Positions 7,760 through 14,924 of a stretch of 16,523 nt of DNA are shown piece by piece. The translations under genes were made by a program, and so were the position numbers. The notes under the pieces are model-generated. The model was not told where the DNA came from, did not search any database, and saw only the letters and a list, made by a program, of their open reading frames with translations. Position 1 is the stretch's first letter. Every line of letters begins with the position of its first letter. Source of the DNA: an uncultured Phascolarctobacterium sp. (lineage in GTDB: Bacteria > Bacillota > Negativicutes > Acidaminococcales > Acidaminococcaceae); NCBI GenBank assembly GCA_900547415.1, contig URGS01000034.1:1-16523 (forward strand), read 5' to 3'.

Positions 7760-7830
7760 TTTGGCGAGTCGGCTCTCCTCGTAAAATTTTGAGTTTAGAA
7801 GGAAGCCGCCCACCGCAAGGCGGTTTTTTT
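7744..7830 (+). ncRNA. Predicted antisense antitoxin RNA of the type I locus
   Basis: An RNA of about 87 nt is predicted between the consensus promoter at 7710-7738 and an intrinsic terminator at 7806-7830. It lies entirely opposite the 3' untranslated region of the holin-like toxin mRNA and ends 3 nt short of the complement of the toxin stop codon. That is the geometry of 3'-overlapping type I antitoxins such as RatA or SR4. Its first 17 nt repeat the start of the toxin mRNA almost exactly, so besides full duplex formation it could compete for the toxin mRNA's own 3' end. No open frame is seen in it. Confidence 0.7.
7806..7830 (+). terminator. Terminator of the antisense RNA
   Basis: CCGCC/GGCGG (or the alternative ACCGC-AAG-GCGGT) is followed by seven T on the plus strand. 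The minus strand lacks a following T run, so it is directional for the antitoxin RNA. Confidence 0.8.
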
Positions 7831-7833
7831 CAT

Positions 7834-7917
7834 TTATCTAGTGCGATAAAATGAAAGAATGAGAACGACAAGTGTAGCGAAAGCAATCATTAAAGACAAC
7901 GCCTCGTATACTGTCAT
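7834..7917 (-). CDS. Putative holin-like toxin (Hol_Tox type), type I toxin
   Basis: A 27-residue peptide, MTVYEALSLMIAFATLVVLI then LSFYRTR. It has a short polar N-terminus, one hydrophobic segment (about 6-22) and a basic C-terminus. This is the pattern of the putative holin-like toxin family of Firmicutes, whose members open with a TVYEALxLMIAFxxL-like motif and insert into the membrane. The ATG at 7917 follows AGGGGGTGAG with 3-6 nt spacing. That site overlaps a 7-bp hairpin (CCTACTC/GAGTAGG, 7928-7947), so translation is likely restrained. An antisense RNA is encoded opposite its 3' untranslated region. Too short for default gene finders. The family match is from recognised sequence pattern; toxicity is inferred. 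Confidence 0.82.
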   Translation of the reverse strand: MTVYEALSLMIAFATLVVLILSFYRTR

Positions 7918-7927
7918 AGTCTCACCC

Positions 7928-7947
7928 CCTACTCATAAGGGAGTAGG
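7928..7947 (-). promoter_or_regulatory. 5'-UTR hairpin overlapping the toxin ribosome binding site
   Basis: On the minus strand CCTACTC pairs with GAGTAGG across a 6-nt loop. The 3' arm runs straight into the GGGGGTGAG ribosome binding site of the toxin, so the hairpin would partly hide it. Translational self-restraint of this sort is usual for type I toxin mRNAs. Confidence 0.6.
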
Positions 7948-7956
7948 AAAACCGAC

Positions 7957-7974
7957 ATCGGAGCATCTCTTGTG
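7957..7974. repeat. Inverted repeat, right arm, at the 5' end of the toxin mRNA
   Basis: It pairs with 7743-7759 to give a 17-bp helix with one bulged base. It begins 2 nt after the predicted toxin transcription start, so in the toxin mRNA it would join the extreme 5' and 3' ends. Confidence 0.85.
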
Positions 7975-7982
7975 TATATGAA

Positions 7983-8012
7983 ATTATAACATATAAACTT
8001 ATGTTTAATCAA
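7983..8012 (-). promoter_or_regulatory. Promoter of the toxin mRNA
   Basis: On the minus strand TTGATT (8007-8012) is followed at 18 bp by TATAAT (7983-7988) with an upstream TGT. Predicted start near 7976, leaving a leader of about 58 nt before the toxin ATG. Confidence 0.75.
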
Positions 8013-8057
8013 TCCGTATAACATGAATTTCAGTTCATATATGATATGTATATTAAT

Positions 8058-8118
8058 AAATAAAGCTGTGTCTGTAGTTTATCTTTACGATAGCTACAAA
8101 CACAGCTTTTTTGTTTTG
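8058..8118. repeat. 61-bp direct repeat, right copy (terminator unit)
   Basis: Matches 5432-5492 except for one base. It sits immediately past the stop codon of the minus-strand membrane acyltransferase gene. Together the copies suggest duplication of one shared bidirectional terminator when the island arrived. Confidence 0.95.
8062..8117 (-). terminator. Terminator after the ABC-F/MATE/DUF1624 unit
   Basis: Same hairpin as the one after the serine operon: a 9-bp outer stem (AAGCTGTGT/ACACAGCTT), one mismatch and 5 inner pairs. On the minus strand AGCTTTATTTATT follows, on the plus strand TTTTTTGTTTT, so it is probably bidirectional. It lies about 11 nt past the DUF1624 stop. Confidence 0.75.
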
Positions 8119-8127
8119 CATAAATTT

Positions 8128-8889
8128 CTATAGCAGTCCTAAGCATAACAGAAGCACTGGCTGATGCAGAAAATAGACCGCCAGGCTATGCTTACCCGGC
8201 CACAGCAGAATTGGCCAATTCATAGTCTGCAAAAATGCAGGACAATGAATTTTTATTAGTCTAAAAGCAAAGCCACCGCCCCAATAAATAAAAATATAGG
8301 GCAATAAGGGTACATAGTCTGCAGAAGAAAACTCTGCCCCAGGCAAGCCAAAAGCTGCAGTCCAGCATCCATACCACGCTTCTGGCAGCTCTGCTATCTT
8401 CCATCTGGCACAGCCTAGATAGCCATCACTGATATGCATGGTAATGAAATAAAGCAATATAGAGACTAACAAACCCATAGGGGCAGACACTTTGCTTAAT
8501 AGCTGCCAACGACTGTTTTCCAGCAGCATAGTCACCCACACAGCGCAGCCCATAAAGCTCAGCACACCAAAAAATATTGCTTCCTCAGGAATCATAATAT
8601 AAGTTATAGCTGTAATTGCAAGTCCCATTGTATTAAGCTTTAAACCATGGAACCAGCGCTTGCCTGCCTTCATCAGCTGAAAGGAGCTTCCCGCCAGAAT
8701 AACAAAAATACAAAGACCTATCTCCTGCCAAAGAGCTATGGGCAGCAAACTTGGCCACAGAGGATTAAGTCCGCCAATTACATTGATATCATATAGGCCA
8801 TGAAAAACAACCATATGCCAGATGATATATCCCCTCAATGAATCGAGAGCAGTAAAACGTTTCTTTACTGCTTCACTCCCATCTAACAT
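8128..8889 (-). CDS. DUF1624 / HGSNAT-like membrane acyltransferase
   Basis: A 253-residue inner-membrane protein with about 7 hydrophobic segments. The N-terminal RFTALDSLRGYIIWHMVVFHG matches the start of heparan-alpha-glucosaminide N-acetyltransferase-like (DUF1624) proteins. The C-terminal LLWPGKHSLAVYFLHQPVLL is the typical final membrane helix of the group. Members are thought to move an acyl group across the membrane; the acceptor is unknown here. AAGGGAAG precedes the ATG by about 6 nt. It is 33 nt downstream of the MATE gene on the same strand and probably the last gene of that transcript. Length is normal for bacterial members. Confidence 0.8.
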   Translation of the reverse strand: MLDGSEAVKKRFTALDSLRGYIIWHMVVFHGLYDINVIGGLNPLWPSLLPIALWQEIGLCIFVILAGSSFQLMKAGKRWFHGLKLNTMGLAITAITYIMIPEEAIFFGVLSFMGCAVWVTMLLENSRWQLLSKVSAPMGLLVSILLYFITMHISDGYLGCARWKIAELPEAWYGCWTAAFGLPGAEFSSADYVPLLPYIFIYWGGGFAFRLIKIHCPAFLQTMNWPILLWPGKHSLAVYFLHQPVLLLCLGLL

Positions 8890-8922
8890 AACACACTTCC
8901 CTTAAAATCATTATGCAGCAGC

Positions 8923-10284
8923 TTAAATAATCTCCCCGTGCTCCAGCTTTTTCTGCAAACGACGCAGACGATAAGTTAAAATTACCGCACTAATGCCAAC
9001 GCCTACTACAAGGCTCTGCCAATAGGAATAAGCCCCGTGATTGCAGAAATAATCCAGATACAAGCCTAAAGGAAGAGTAATTCCCCAGAACGCCAGCATA
9101 GACGCCCAAAAGATGGAATTAACCTCCTTGTAGCCACGGAGTATACCTTGAATAGGACAGCCTATAGCATCACCTAACTGCCACAGTATAGCATAAATTA
9201 TAAAATGCTTAATTAAATCAATAACCTCTGGGTCCGTGGAGTAAATCAGGGCAATCAAATCCTGATTAAGATATTCCAGAATCATATAGCACACAGCCAA
9301 GAGCATGCTCAGCTGCAGACCAATCTTAGTATAGGTTTTGGCGTCCTCGTAACGCTTAGCACCATACTCTACACCAACTACAATAGTCAATGCCAGACTA
9401 AAGCTCATAGGGAACATATAAATAAGTGATGAAAAATTCAATGCCGCCTGATGGCCTGCAATTACGGCAGTACCAAATTTAGCTACAAAAATAGCTACAA
9501 CACCAAAAATACTAGTTTCCATAAAGATGGAGAAGCCCATAGGAACACCTATACGCAGATATTCCTTCAGCCAGCTGCCAATAGGCTTTACTGCACCTAA
9601 AACATCAAACTCCTTAAACGGCTGATAACGGATTACAAAAAAGGCAAACATTAAAAACAGCAGCCAATAGGTTATACCCGTTGCAATGCCGGCACCAACA
9701 CCGCCTAAGCGCGGCAAGCCAAGCTTGCCAAAGATAAGAATATAGTTGAGCAAAGCATTAATGGGCAGCGCCAGCATATAAATTTTCATGGACAGCTTTG
9801 TATAGCCAAAGGTATCCACCATACTGCGCAGGGGAGTAATCCAAAAGAAGGGTACTACGCCTAAACCCAAGCCAGCCAAATACCATAAAGCTACATCATA
9901 AACCTCAGGCTCCAAGCCCATAGTAGCTAGAAAAGCCGGCAAAAACAAAATACCACCAGCCAAAATCAGGACGGCAAAAACTGTAGCCAAAAACAGACCA
10001 TGCTTAATAACAACAGGAATCTTGTCCTTTTCCCCTGCACCTAAAAGATTAGCCACTAAAGGCATAGCCGCCATTAGAACGCCGCTAAAGCCGGTCTGAA
10101 TCGGCATCCAGATATTACCGCCAATGGCAGCACCTGCTAAATCTATATTACCAGCCTGTCCAGACATGCTGGCATCAAAAAAGTTCATACCTATAATCGC
10201 CATCTGAGTACCAATCGTAGGCAGCATAATGCTCAACAGACGATCAACCTTAGTGCGATTTTCTTTATTAAATAATGCTAACAT
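8923..10284 (-). CDS. MATE family efflux transporter
   Basis: A 453-residue multidrug and toxic compound extrusion protein with about 12 membrane segments in two six-helix halves. The first half opens with LLSIMLPTIGTQMAIIGMNF then FDASMSGQAG, the MATE helix 1-2 region. MATE carriers export cationic drugs or metabolites using Na+ or H+. The length is typical. I start at ATG 10284, which has AAGGAG 4-5 nt upstream; a 33-codon open extension upstream overlaps the preceding gene's stop region and lacks MATE similarity. It lies 46 nt downstream of the ABC-F gene and 33 nt upstream of the DUF1624 gene, consistent with cotranscription. Confidence 0.93.
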   Translation of the reverse strand: MLALFNKENRTKVDRLLSIMLPTIGTQMAIIGMNFFDASMSGQAGNIDLAGAAIGGNIWMPIQTGFSGVLMAAMPLVANLLGAGEKDKIPVVIKHGLFLATVFAVLILAGGILFLPAFLATMGLEPEVYDVALWYLAGLGLGVVPFFWITPLRSMVDTFGYTKLSMKIYMLALPINALLNYILIFGKLGLPRLGGVGAGIATGITYWLLFLMFAFFVIRYQPFKEFDVLGAVKPIGSWLKEYLRIGVPMGFSIFMETSIFGVVAIFVAKFGTAVIAGHQAALNFSSLIYMFPMSFSLALTIVVGVEYGAKRYEDAKTYTKIGLQLSMLLAVCYMILEYLNQDLIALIYSTDPEVIDLIKHFIIYAILWQLGDAIGCPIQGILRGYKEVNSIFWASMLAFWGITLPLGLYLDYFCNHGAYSYWQSLVVGVGISAVILTYRLRRLQKKLEHGEII

Positions 10285-10330
10285 TTTACTCCTTAACCAA
10301 AATAACACAAAAAAACTTTGACAGCTCTTA

Positions 10331-12244
10331 TTATTCCTGCTCTGCCAATTCAGACAAATAAGCCCAACGCTCCACAAGGGCATCTACTCTGCTCTGTGCA
10401 GCCTCCTGCTCCTTCGTCAGCTCTGCCAGCTTAACAAAGTCACTGCCACAGCGATTAATTTCTATTCCCAGCATTTTTACCTCAGCCTCAGCACGAGCAA
10501 TTTCCTGGTCAATTTTTTCCAGCTCCAACCTTTCGCCGTAGGTAAGACGCTTCTTTTCCTGCTTAGGTGCTTCCTGAGGCGCACTCTCCTGTTTAGCCTG
10601 CTTTTTCTCAGGCTTAACGTACTTGGCCAGCTCTGCCTGCTCCAGCTCCTGCTGATGCAAAGTCTCTTCATAATCGCTATAGCCGCCAATATAGGGAGTC
10701 AGCTGTCCTCCCTGCTCCACAGCGAAAATTTTCTGTGCAAAGCGGTCCAGGAAATAACGGTCATGGGATACTGCAATAACAGCACCTGCAAAAGTATCGA
10801 GATAGTCCTCCAATACAGATAATGTAGGAATATCAAGGTCATTAGTAGGCTCGTCCAAAAGCAAAACATTTGGAGCCGTCATCAGCACACGCAGCAAATA
10901 AAGTCTGCGCTGCTCACCACCGCTCAGCTTGCTTACAGGAACCCATTGCAGCTCCGGAGGAAACAAAAAGCGCTCCAGCATCTGAGCAGCACTAATACGC
11001 TGACCATCCGCTGTTTCAATATAATTATTGGCTTCCTTGATATACTCCAGAACACGCATATTCAAATCAGTAAACTCGCTGTGCTGAGCAAAATAACCAA
11101 TTTTAACAGTCTGACCTACAGTAATATTACCAGTTGAAGGCTGCAGACGGCCTGCAATAATATCCATTAAGGATGACTTGCCTGCGCCATTAGGACCAAC
11201 AATACCAATACGATCATTACGAAGCAGAATATAGTTAAAGTCCTTGATATAATCTACACCATCATAATTAAGGCCAATATTTTCCAGCTCAATAACAGTG
11301 CGGCCTAAACGACTGGAAACAGAGGACATCTCAAGATTAGCCTCAGTCTTAACATTTTTGACTTCTGCTTCAATTTGGGCAAAGCGCTCAACTCTATCCT
11401 TCTTTTTAGTACGGCGTGCTTCAGCACCACGGCTAATCCACGCCAGCTCGCGACGATAAATATTACGCAGCTTTTGCGCAGCAGAAGCCTCAGCAATACG
11501 ACGCTCCTCGCGCTTTTGCAAGAAGGTACTGTAGTTAGCCTCATATACATATCCCTTACCGCCGTCAATTTCCAAGGTACGGTTGACAACTCTATCGAAA
11601 AAATAACGATCATGTGTAACCATCAAAAGTGCACCCTTACGTTTCATAAGCTGCTGTTCAAGCCAGGCTACTGTCGCATTATCCATATGGTTAGTAGGTT
11701 CGTCTAAAATCAGCAAGTCAGAGGGACGCACCAAAACACCTGCCAAAGCTACACGTTTTCTTTGGCCACCGCTTAGCTCACCCATTTTTTGCTGCAGATT
11801 AGTAATCCCTAACTGGGTCAGTACCGCCTTAGCCTCGCTTTCCAGCTGCCATGCATATTCATTATCCATTTGCTGTTGCAGGTCAAGCAAACGGCGTTGC
11901 AGACGATCGTCATCTGGATTAGCATTCATAGCCTCCACTGCTAGCTCATAGTCACGCAGCAGTACCATCAGAGGAGAATCCCCCTTAAAAACCTGCTCTA
12001 AAACTGTAGCATCAGCTTCAAAGGGAGGGTCCTGGGGCAGATACTCCATAACTATCCCACCAGGAATAGTCAGCTTACCAGCTCCAGCCTCACGATTGGC
12101 GATTAAACGCAGCAACGTACTTTTACCAGTACCGTTTACACCAATAATGCCATATTTATCGCCTTCTTCAACATTGAAGCTTATATTTTCAAACAAAACT
12201 CTATCACCATAGCTATGGGATAGGTTCTCTACACTTAAAATCAT
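10331..12244 (-). CDS. ABC-F family ATP-binding protein, Uup-like
   Basis: A soluble 637-residue protein with two ABC domains and no membrane segments. Domain 1: Walker A GVNGTGKST (35-43), signature LSGGQ (157-161), Walker B with LILDEPTNHMD (about 178-188). An interdomain linker (about 240-300) carries ELAWISRGAEARRTKKK, typical of ABC-F. Domain 2: GPNGAGKSS (350-358), LSGGE (440-444), LLLDEPTNDLD (461-471). A charged C-terminal coiled coil (about 545-637) points to the Uup subgroup. ABC-F proteins act on the ribosome; Uup is also tied to ribosome assembly and DNA transposition phenotypes. I start at ATG 12244 at the first beta strand (MILSVENLSHSYG); a 24-codon upstream extension runs into the promoter. 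First gene of the unit with MATE and DUF1624. Confidence 0.92.
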   Translation of the reverse strand: MILSVENLSHSYGDRVLFENISFNVEEGDKYGIIGVNGTGKSTLLRLIANREAGAGKLTIPGGIVMEYLPQDPPFEADATVLEQVFKGDSPLMVLLRDYELAVEAMNANPDDDRLQRRLLDLQQQMDNEYAWQLESEAKAVLTQLGITNLQQKMGELSGGQRKRVALAGVLVRPSDLLILDEPTNHMDNATVAWLEQQLMKRKGALLMVTHDRYFFDRVVNRTLEIDGGKGYVYEANYSTFLQKREERRIAEASAAQKLRNIYRRELAWISRGAEARRTKKKDRVERFAQIEAEVKNVKTEANLEMSSVSSRLGRTVIELENIGLNYDGVDYIKDFNYILLRNDRIGIVGPNGAGKSSLMDIIAGRLQPSTGNITVGQTVKIGYFAQHSEFTDLNMRVLEYIKEANNYIETADGQRISAAQMLERFLFPPELQWVPVSKLSGGEQRRLYLLRVLMTAPNVLLLDEPTNDLDIPTLSVLEDYLDTFAGAVIAVSHDRYFLDRFAQKIFAVEQGGQLTPYIGGYSDYEETLHQQELEQAELAKYVKPEKKQAKQESAPQEAPKQEKKRLTYGERLELEKIDQEIARAEAEVKMLGIEINRCGSDFVKLAELTKEQEAAQSRVDALVERWAYLSELAEQE

Positions 12245-12278
12245 AATTACAAGCCTACTTTCATTAATTCTACAGAAT

Positions 12279-12284
12279 ATTATA
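12279..12284 (-). promoter_or_regulatory. Extended -10 promoter of the ABC-F/MATE/DUF1624 unit
   Basis: On the minus strand TATGC directly precedes TATAAT, an extended -10, about 35 nt before the ABC-F start codon. No good -35 is visible. The same TATGCTATAAT string drives the barnase gene at 13221-13226. Confidence 0.65.
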
Positions 12285-12341
12285 GCATATGTTATCAGCT
12301 TTTGATGAAAAATCACTGCAAAACTTAAGAAAGCATTATGC

Positions 12342-12374
12342 TATAGAAAATAATGAGGCCGCCTCAGCGACCTC
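12342..12374 (-). terminator. Terminator of the barnase-barstar operon
   Basis: On the minus strand GAGGTCGC pairs with GCGGCCTC (one T-G wobble) around a TGAG loop. ATTATTTTCT follows. It lies 12 nt after the barstar stop codon. Confidence 0.8.
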
Positions 12375-12385
12375 CCAGTAGTAAC

Positions 12386-12655
12386 CTATTGAATTTTTAC
12401 CTTCAGTAACGGATTTTCCTCCGCCGCATCCTGCAGTACCTGTAAAAGCTGGTTACCATACCAACCAAGATATTCCTCCTTGGTAACATCATTAGGAACA
12501 ATCAGTTCCGTTTCTTCTGTTATTTCAGTCAGGCAGTCATATAAAGCATCAAGGTTGGATCCGTAATATACAGGCAACGCTAATGCACTGCGCAGATATT
12601 TATGGAGAGACGCCAAGCCAGTCATTTTTTCTACATTCAATTTAACAGTACGCAT
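12386..12655 (-). CDS. Barstar family ribonuclease inhibitor
   Basis: An 89-residue cytosolic inhibitor. ALPVYYGSNLDALYDCLTE (about 26-44) is the barstar core: the Tyr, the LDAL aspartate and the following aspartate correspond to barstar Y29, D35 and D39, which fill the barnase active site. Barstar W38 is Tyr here, and E76 appears as Asp in LQVLQDA. Length equals classical barstar (90). The ATG follows AGGAGG by 4 nt, and that site overlaps the stop codon of the barnase-like gene just upstream. The pair is therefore translationally coupled, with inhibitor made from the same message as the RNase. It protects the cell from precursor RNase before export. Confidence 0.93.
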   Translation of the reverse strand: MRTVKLNVEKMTGLASLHKYLRSALALPVYYGSNLDALYDCLTEITEETELIVPNDVTKEEYLGWYGNQLLQVLQDAAEENPLLKVKIQ

Positions 12656-12663
12656 AAATCCTC

Positions 12664-13176
12664 CTAATATAATCGTATAAAGCTTTTATAGTGATTCCCT
12701 GTATAATAAATTAGACCATCATTTGAAAATACTATGCGCTTAGCATTGCGATTTCCCTTAATATAGTCAATGTCACATTCTTTCCAGGTACGCTTGTCCT
12801 TTTTAGGCAGCAATCCTTCATAATTGCCATAACGGTCACCACCAATAGATTTTCCGGGAGCAACCTTATCCAAAGTCCCCTTGGTCTGCCAGCCAAGCTT
12901 TTTTGCCTCGCCCTTGGTAATATAATTATTGGGTAGCTTCTTAAATTGATTGATATAGGCTGCTACATGTTCCTTATCAGTATAGCTGCCATCAATCTCC
13001 AGCTTAAGCTTACTATAGTTGCCCTGAGTATTATACTGTTTATCTGCAGCCTTTTGTTCAACGGAAACACTCTGTGATACGTTATTCTTTTCAGCAGACT
13101 GTTTTTCATTGCCGCAGCCAAGCAGCATGGTAAGGCAAAAGAACACACCTACAAGCAGTGCCACAATACGTTGCAT
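12664..13176 (-). CDS. Barnase-like ribonuclease with lipoprotein signal peptide
   Basis: A 170-residue precursor. Residues 1-20 are a hydrophobic signal ending LLG before C21, a lipobox, so the enzyme should be a membrane-anchored lipoprotein. A polar linker (22-60) leads to a barnase (ribonuclease N1/T1) domain. LPNNYITKGEAKKLGW and VAPGKSIGGD track barnase closely. Barnase K27, E60, E73, R83, R87 and H102 correspond to K88, E120, E133, R143, R147 and H162, so catalysis should be intact; barnase R59 is replaced by Y119. ATG 13176 has AGGAGG 8 nt upstream; the TTG two codons earlier is too close to it. Barstar follows 8 nt downstream. Likely an extracytoplasmic RNase for nutrient use or competition. 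Confidence 0.93.
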   Translation of the reverse strand: MQRIVALLVGVFFCLTMLLGCGNEKQSAEKNNVSQSVSVEQKAADKQYNTQGNYSKLKLEIDGSYTDKEHVAAYINQFKKLPNNYITKGEAKKLGWQTKGTLDKVAPGKSIGGDRYGNYEGLLPKKDKRTWKECDIDYIKGNRNAKRIVFSNDGLIYYTGNHYKSFIRLY

Positions 13177-13220
13177 ATACAAATCCTCCTAAATCAGCTT
13201 TAAGTAAATAATATTCAATA

Positions 13221-13226
13221 ATTATA
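13221..13226 (-). promoter_or_regulatory. Extended -10 promoter of the barnase-barstar operon
   Basis: TATGC followed by TATAAT on the minus strand, about 45 nt before the RNase start codon. The -35 region is weak, so recognition would depend on the extended -10. Confidence 0.65.
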
Positions 13227-13254
13227 GCATATTTTTATCATTCCGTCTTTAGAA

Positions 13255-13288
13255 CGAAAAAAGACGCACCAGAAATCTAGTGCGTCTC
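13255..13288 (-). terminator. Terminator of the AGCS symporter gene
   Basis: On the minus strand AGACGCACTAGA pairs with TCTGGTGCGTCT (one T-G wobble), followed by six T. It begins 28 nt past the symporter stop. The wobble pair is a mismatch if read on the plus strand, supporting the minus assignment. Confidence 0.9.
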
Positions 13289-13315
13289 ATATCAGCGTTA
13301 GGGCAAACCCTAGGC

Positions 13316-14722
13316 TTAGTCTTGCCAGTAATCCAGCTTGCTTGCGTCCATACCAATGGAGCTTGCTTTGAATTCAGGATTCTTGCCAGCATCACGCTGA
13401 GCAATGTAGTCCTCTAAAGCTTTAAGAGCAGGACCGCCCAAAATGATAATAACGGGCAGGTTGATAATGGCCATGCAGCCCATCAGTACGTCGGAGGTAT
13501 CCCACATCAGACCCATGCTGGAGCCAGCACCAATGTAAATTACTGCGCAGGCAATAACACGATATACGGTAGTAAAGGTTTTGCCGGGAACTTTCTTCAG
13601 AATATAAGCAAAGCAGTTGTCAACATAGTACAGGTTGCCCAGCAGAGTGGTGAAGGCAAAGAGAACCATGGATACGGTAATAAAGGTCTTTGCATATTCG
13701 CCAAGAGATACAGCCAAAGCAGCTTGTACATAAGGAGCACCAGCCAGCTCAGGAGTAGGTTCGATACCAGAGCTCATGCACATAAATGCAGTTGCAGTAC
13801 AAATAAGCAGAGTATCAATGAATACGGATAGCATTTGTACCAGACCTTGTTTAACAGGGTGTGAAACATCTGCGGAAGCTGCAGCGTTAGGAGCAGAACC
13901 AACACCTGCTTCGTTACTGTACAGGCCACGTTTTACACCATACATTACGCAGGAGCCTGCAAAGCCTGCAAAAATAGTTTGGAAGTCAAATGCTTCGCTG
14001 AAGATTCTGCCAATAATACCAGGAACCAGATCAATGTGCATAATGGTCAGAACAAAAGCAACTGCAATGTAAATCAGGCCCATGATTGGAACCAATGTAG
14101 AGGTTGCTTTAATTACACGACGTGCACCGCCCATGAGGCAGTAGCCAACCATAACAGCCAGAGCAGCACCAATAATCCAAGGAGTGGTTTCAGGTACATA
14201 GAAGCTGTAAGCAGCAAAGGTAGACTGCAGATTATAGGCACACAGCATATTGAAGCCTACACCGTAGGTCATAATCAGAGCTGCAGCAAAGATAACAGCC
14301 AGAGCACGGCTATTTAAAGCAGCTTCAATGTAGTAAGCAGGGCCACCATAGCTGCCGTGCTCACCACGTTTTTTATAAATCTGAGCCAAGGTACTTTCGA
14401 TAAATGCAGACGCACCGCCAATTATGGCAATAACCCACATCCAGAACACAGCACCATAGCCACCAAAGCAAATAGCAGTAGAAATACCAATAATATTACC
14501 AGTACCAACGCGTGACGCAGTAGAAACCATCAAAGCATGGAAAGAAGAAACAGCCTCTTCACCAACCGGCTTCTCCAAAATAACACGAATAGTTTCCTTC
14601 AGCATACGCAGTTGTACAAAACCTGTACGGAAGGTGTAGTAGAGACCAGTAAAAAGCAGCATAACTATCAACAGATAGCCATACATGAAATTACTGATGG
14701 CACTAATCATTTCAGCATACAT
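13316..14722 (-). CDS. Alanine/glycine:cation symporter, AGCS family
   Basis: A 468-residue inner-membrane carrier with about 10-11 membrane segments, expected to import alanine or glycine with Na+ or H+. Family signatures: FHALMVSTASRVGTGNIIGI (about 61-80), SAFIESTLAQIYKKR (about 104-118), GGPAYYIE (about 125-132) and VKRGLYSNEAGVGSAPNAAA (about 263-282). The length is standard for the family. AGGGGAG lies 6 nt before the ATG. It is transcribed alone from the promoter at 14767-14796 and terminated at 13255-13288. It is probably unrelated to the barnase pair downstream. The exact substrate is not resolvable by eye. Confidence 0.93.
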   Translation of the reverse strand: MYAEMISAISNFMYGYLLIVMLLFTGLYYTFRTGFVQLRMLKETIRVILEKPVGEEAVSSFHALMVSTASRVGTGNIIGISTAICFGGYGAVFWMWVIAIIGGASAFIESTLAQIYKKRGEHGSYGGPAYYIEAALNSRALAVIFAAALIMTYGVGFNMLCAYNLQSTFAAYSFYVPETTPWIIGAALAVMVGYCLMGGARRVIKATSTLVPIMGLIYIAVAFVLTIMHIDLVPGIIGRIFSEAFDFQTIFAGFAGSCVMYGVKRGLYSNEAGVGSAPNAAASADVSHPVKQGLVQMLSVFIDTLLICTATAFMCMSSGIEPTPELAGAPYVQAALAVSLGEYAKTFITVSMVLFAFTTLLGNLYYVDNCFAYILKKVPGKTFTTVYRVIACAVIYIGAGSSMGLMWDTSDVLMGCMAIINLPVIIILGGPALKALEDYIAQRDAGKNPEFKASSIGMDASKLDYWQD

Positions 14723-14766
14723 GATAAACTCCCCTTTTACAATAAATTTAATAAAAATCCACCTAC

Positions 14767-14796
14767 ATTATACCATAGTTCGAGGAAACTCGTAAA
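14767..14796 (-). promoter_or_regulatory. Promoter of the AGCS symporter gene with a dyad in the spacer
   Basis: On the minus strand TTTACG (14791-14796) and TATAAT (14767-14772, preceded by TGG) are 18 bp apart. The spacer contains the perfect dyad CGAG-TTTC-CTCG (14781-14792), placed where a repressor could block polymerase. Confidence 0.65.
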
Positions 14797-14924
14797 GATT
14801 AATCAGATTTAATTATTTTTTCTCATTTTTATCAATTTGAAGCACTTTTAATAATAAATGTAAACCATGTAAACTATTTTTATACAAATCATAGCGGTTG
14901 TTCTCACTTTACAGACGAATAGCA

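Noticed and set aside
7743..7974. MITE-like element with 17-bp terminal inverted repeats
   Set aside because: No target-site duplication is visible, and both arms coincide with predicted transcription starts of two facing RNAs, which a toxin-antitoxin locus explains better.
5432..8118. CRISPR-like repeats
   Set aside because: The repeated unit occurs only twice, 2.6 kb apart, and is an intrinsic terminator; no repeat-spacer array is present.
10285..10383. N-terminal extension of the MATE protein by 33 codons
   Set aside because: It overlaps the end of the ABC-F gene and lacks MATE character; ATG 10284 with AAGGAG gives the usual length.
12245..12316. N-terminal extension of the ABC-F protein by 24 codons
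   Set aside because: It covers the extended -10 promoter and precedes the first conserved strand of the ABC domain.
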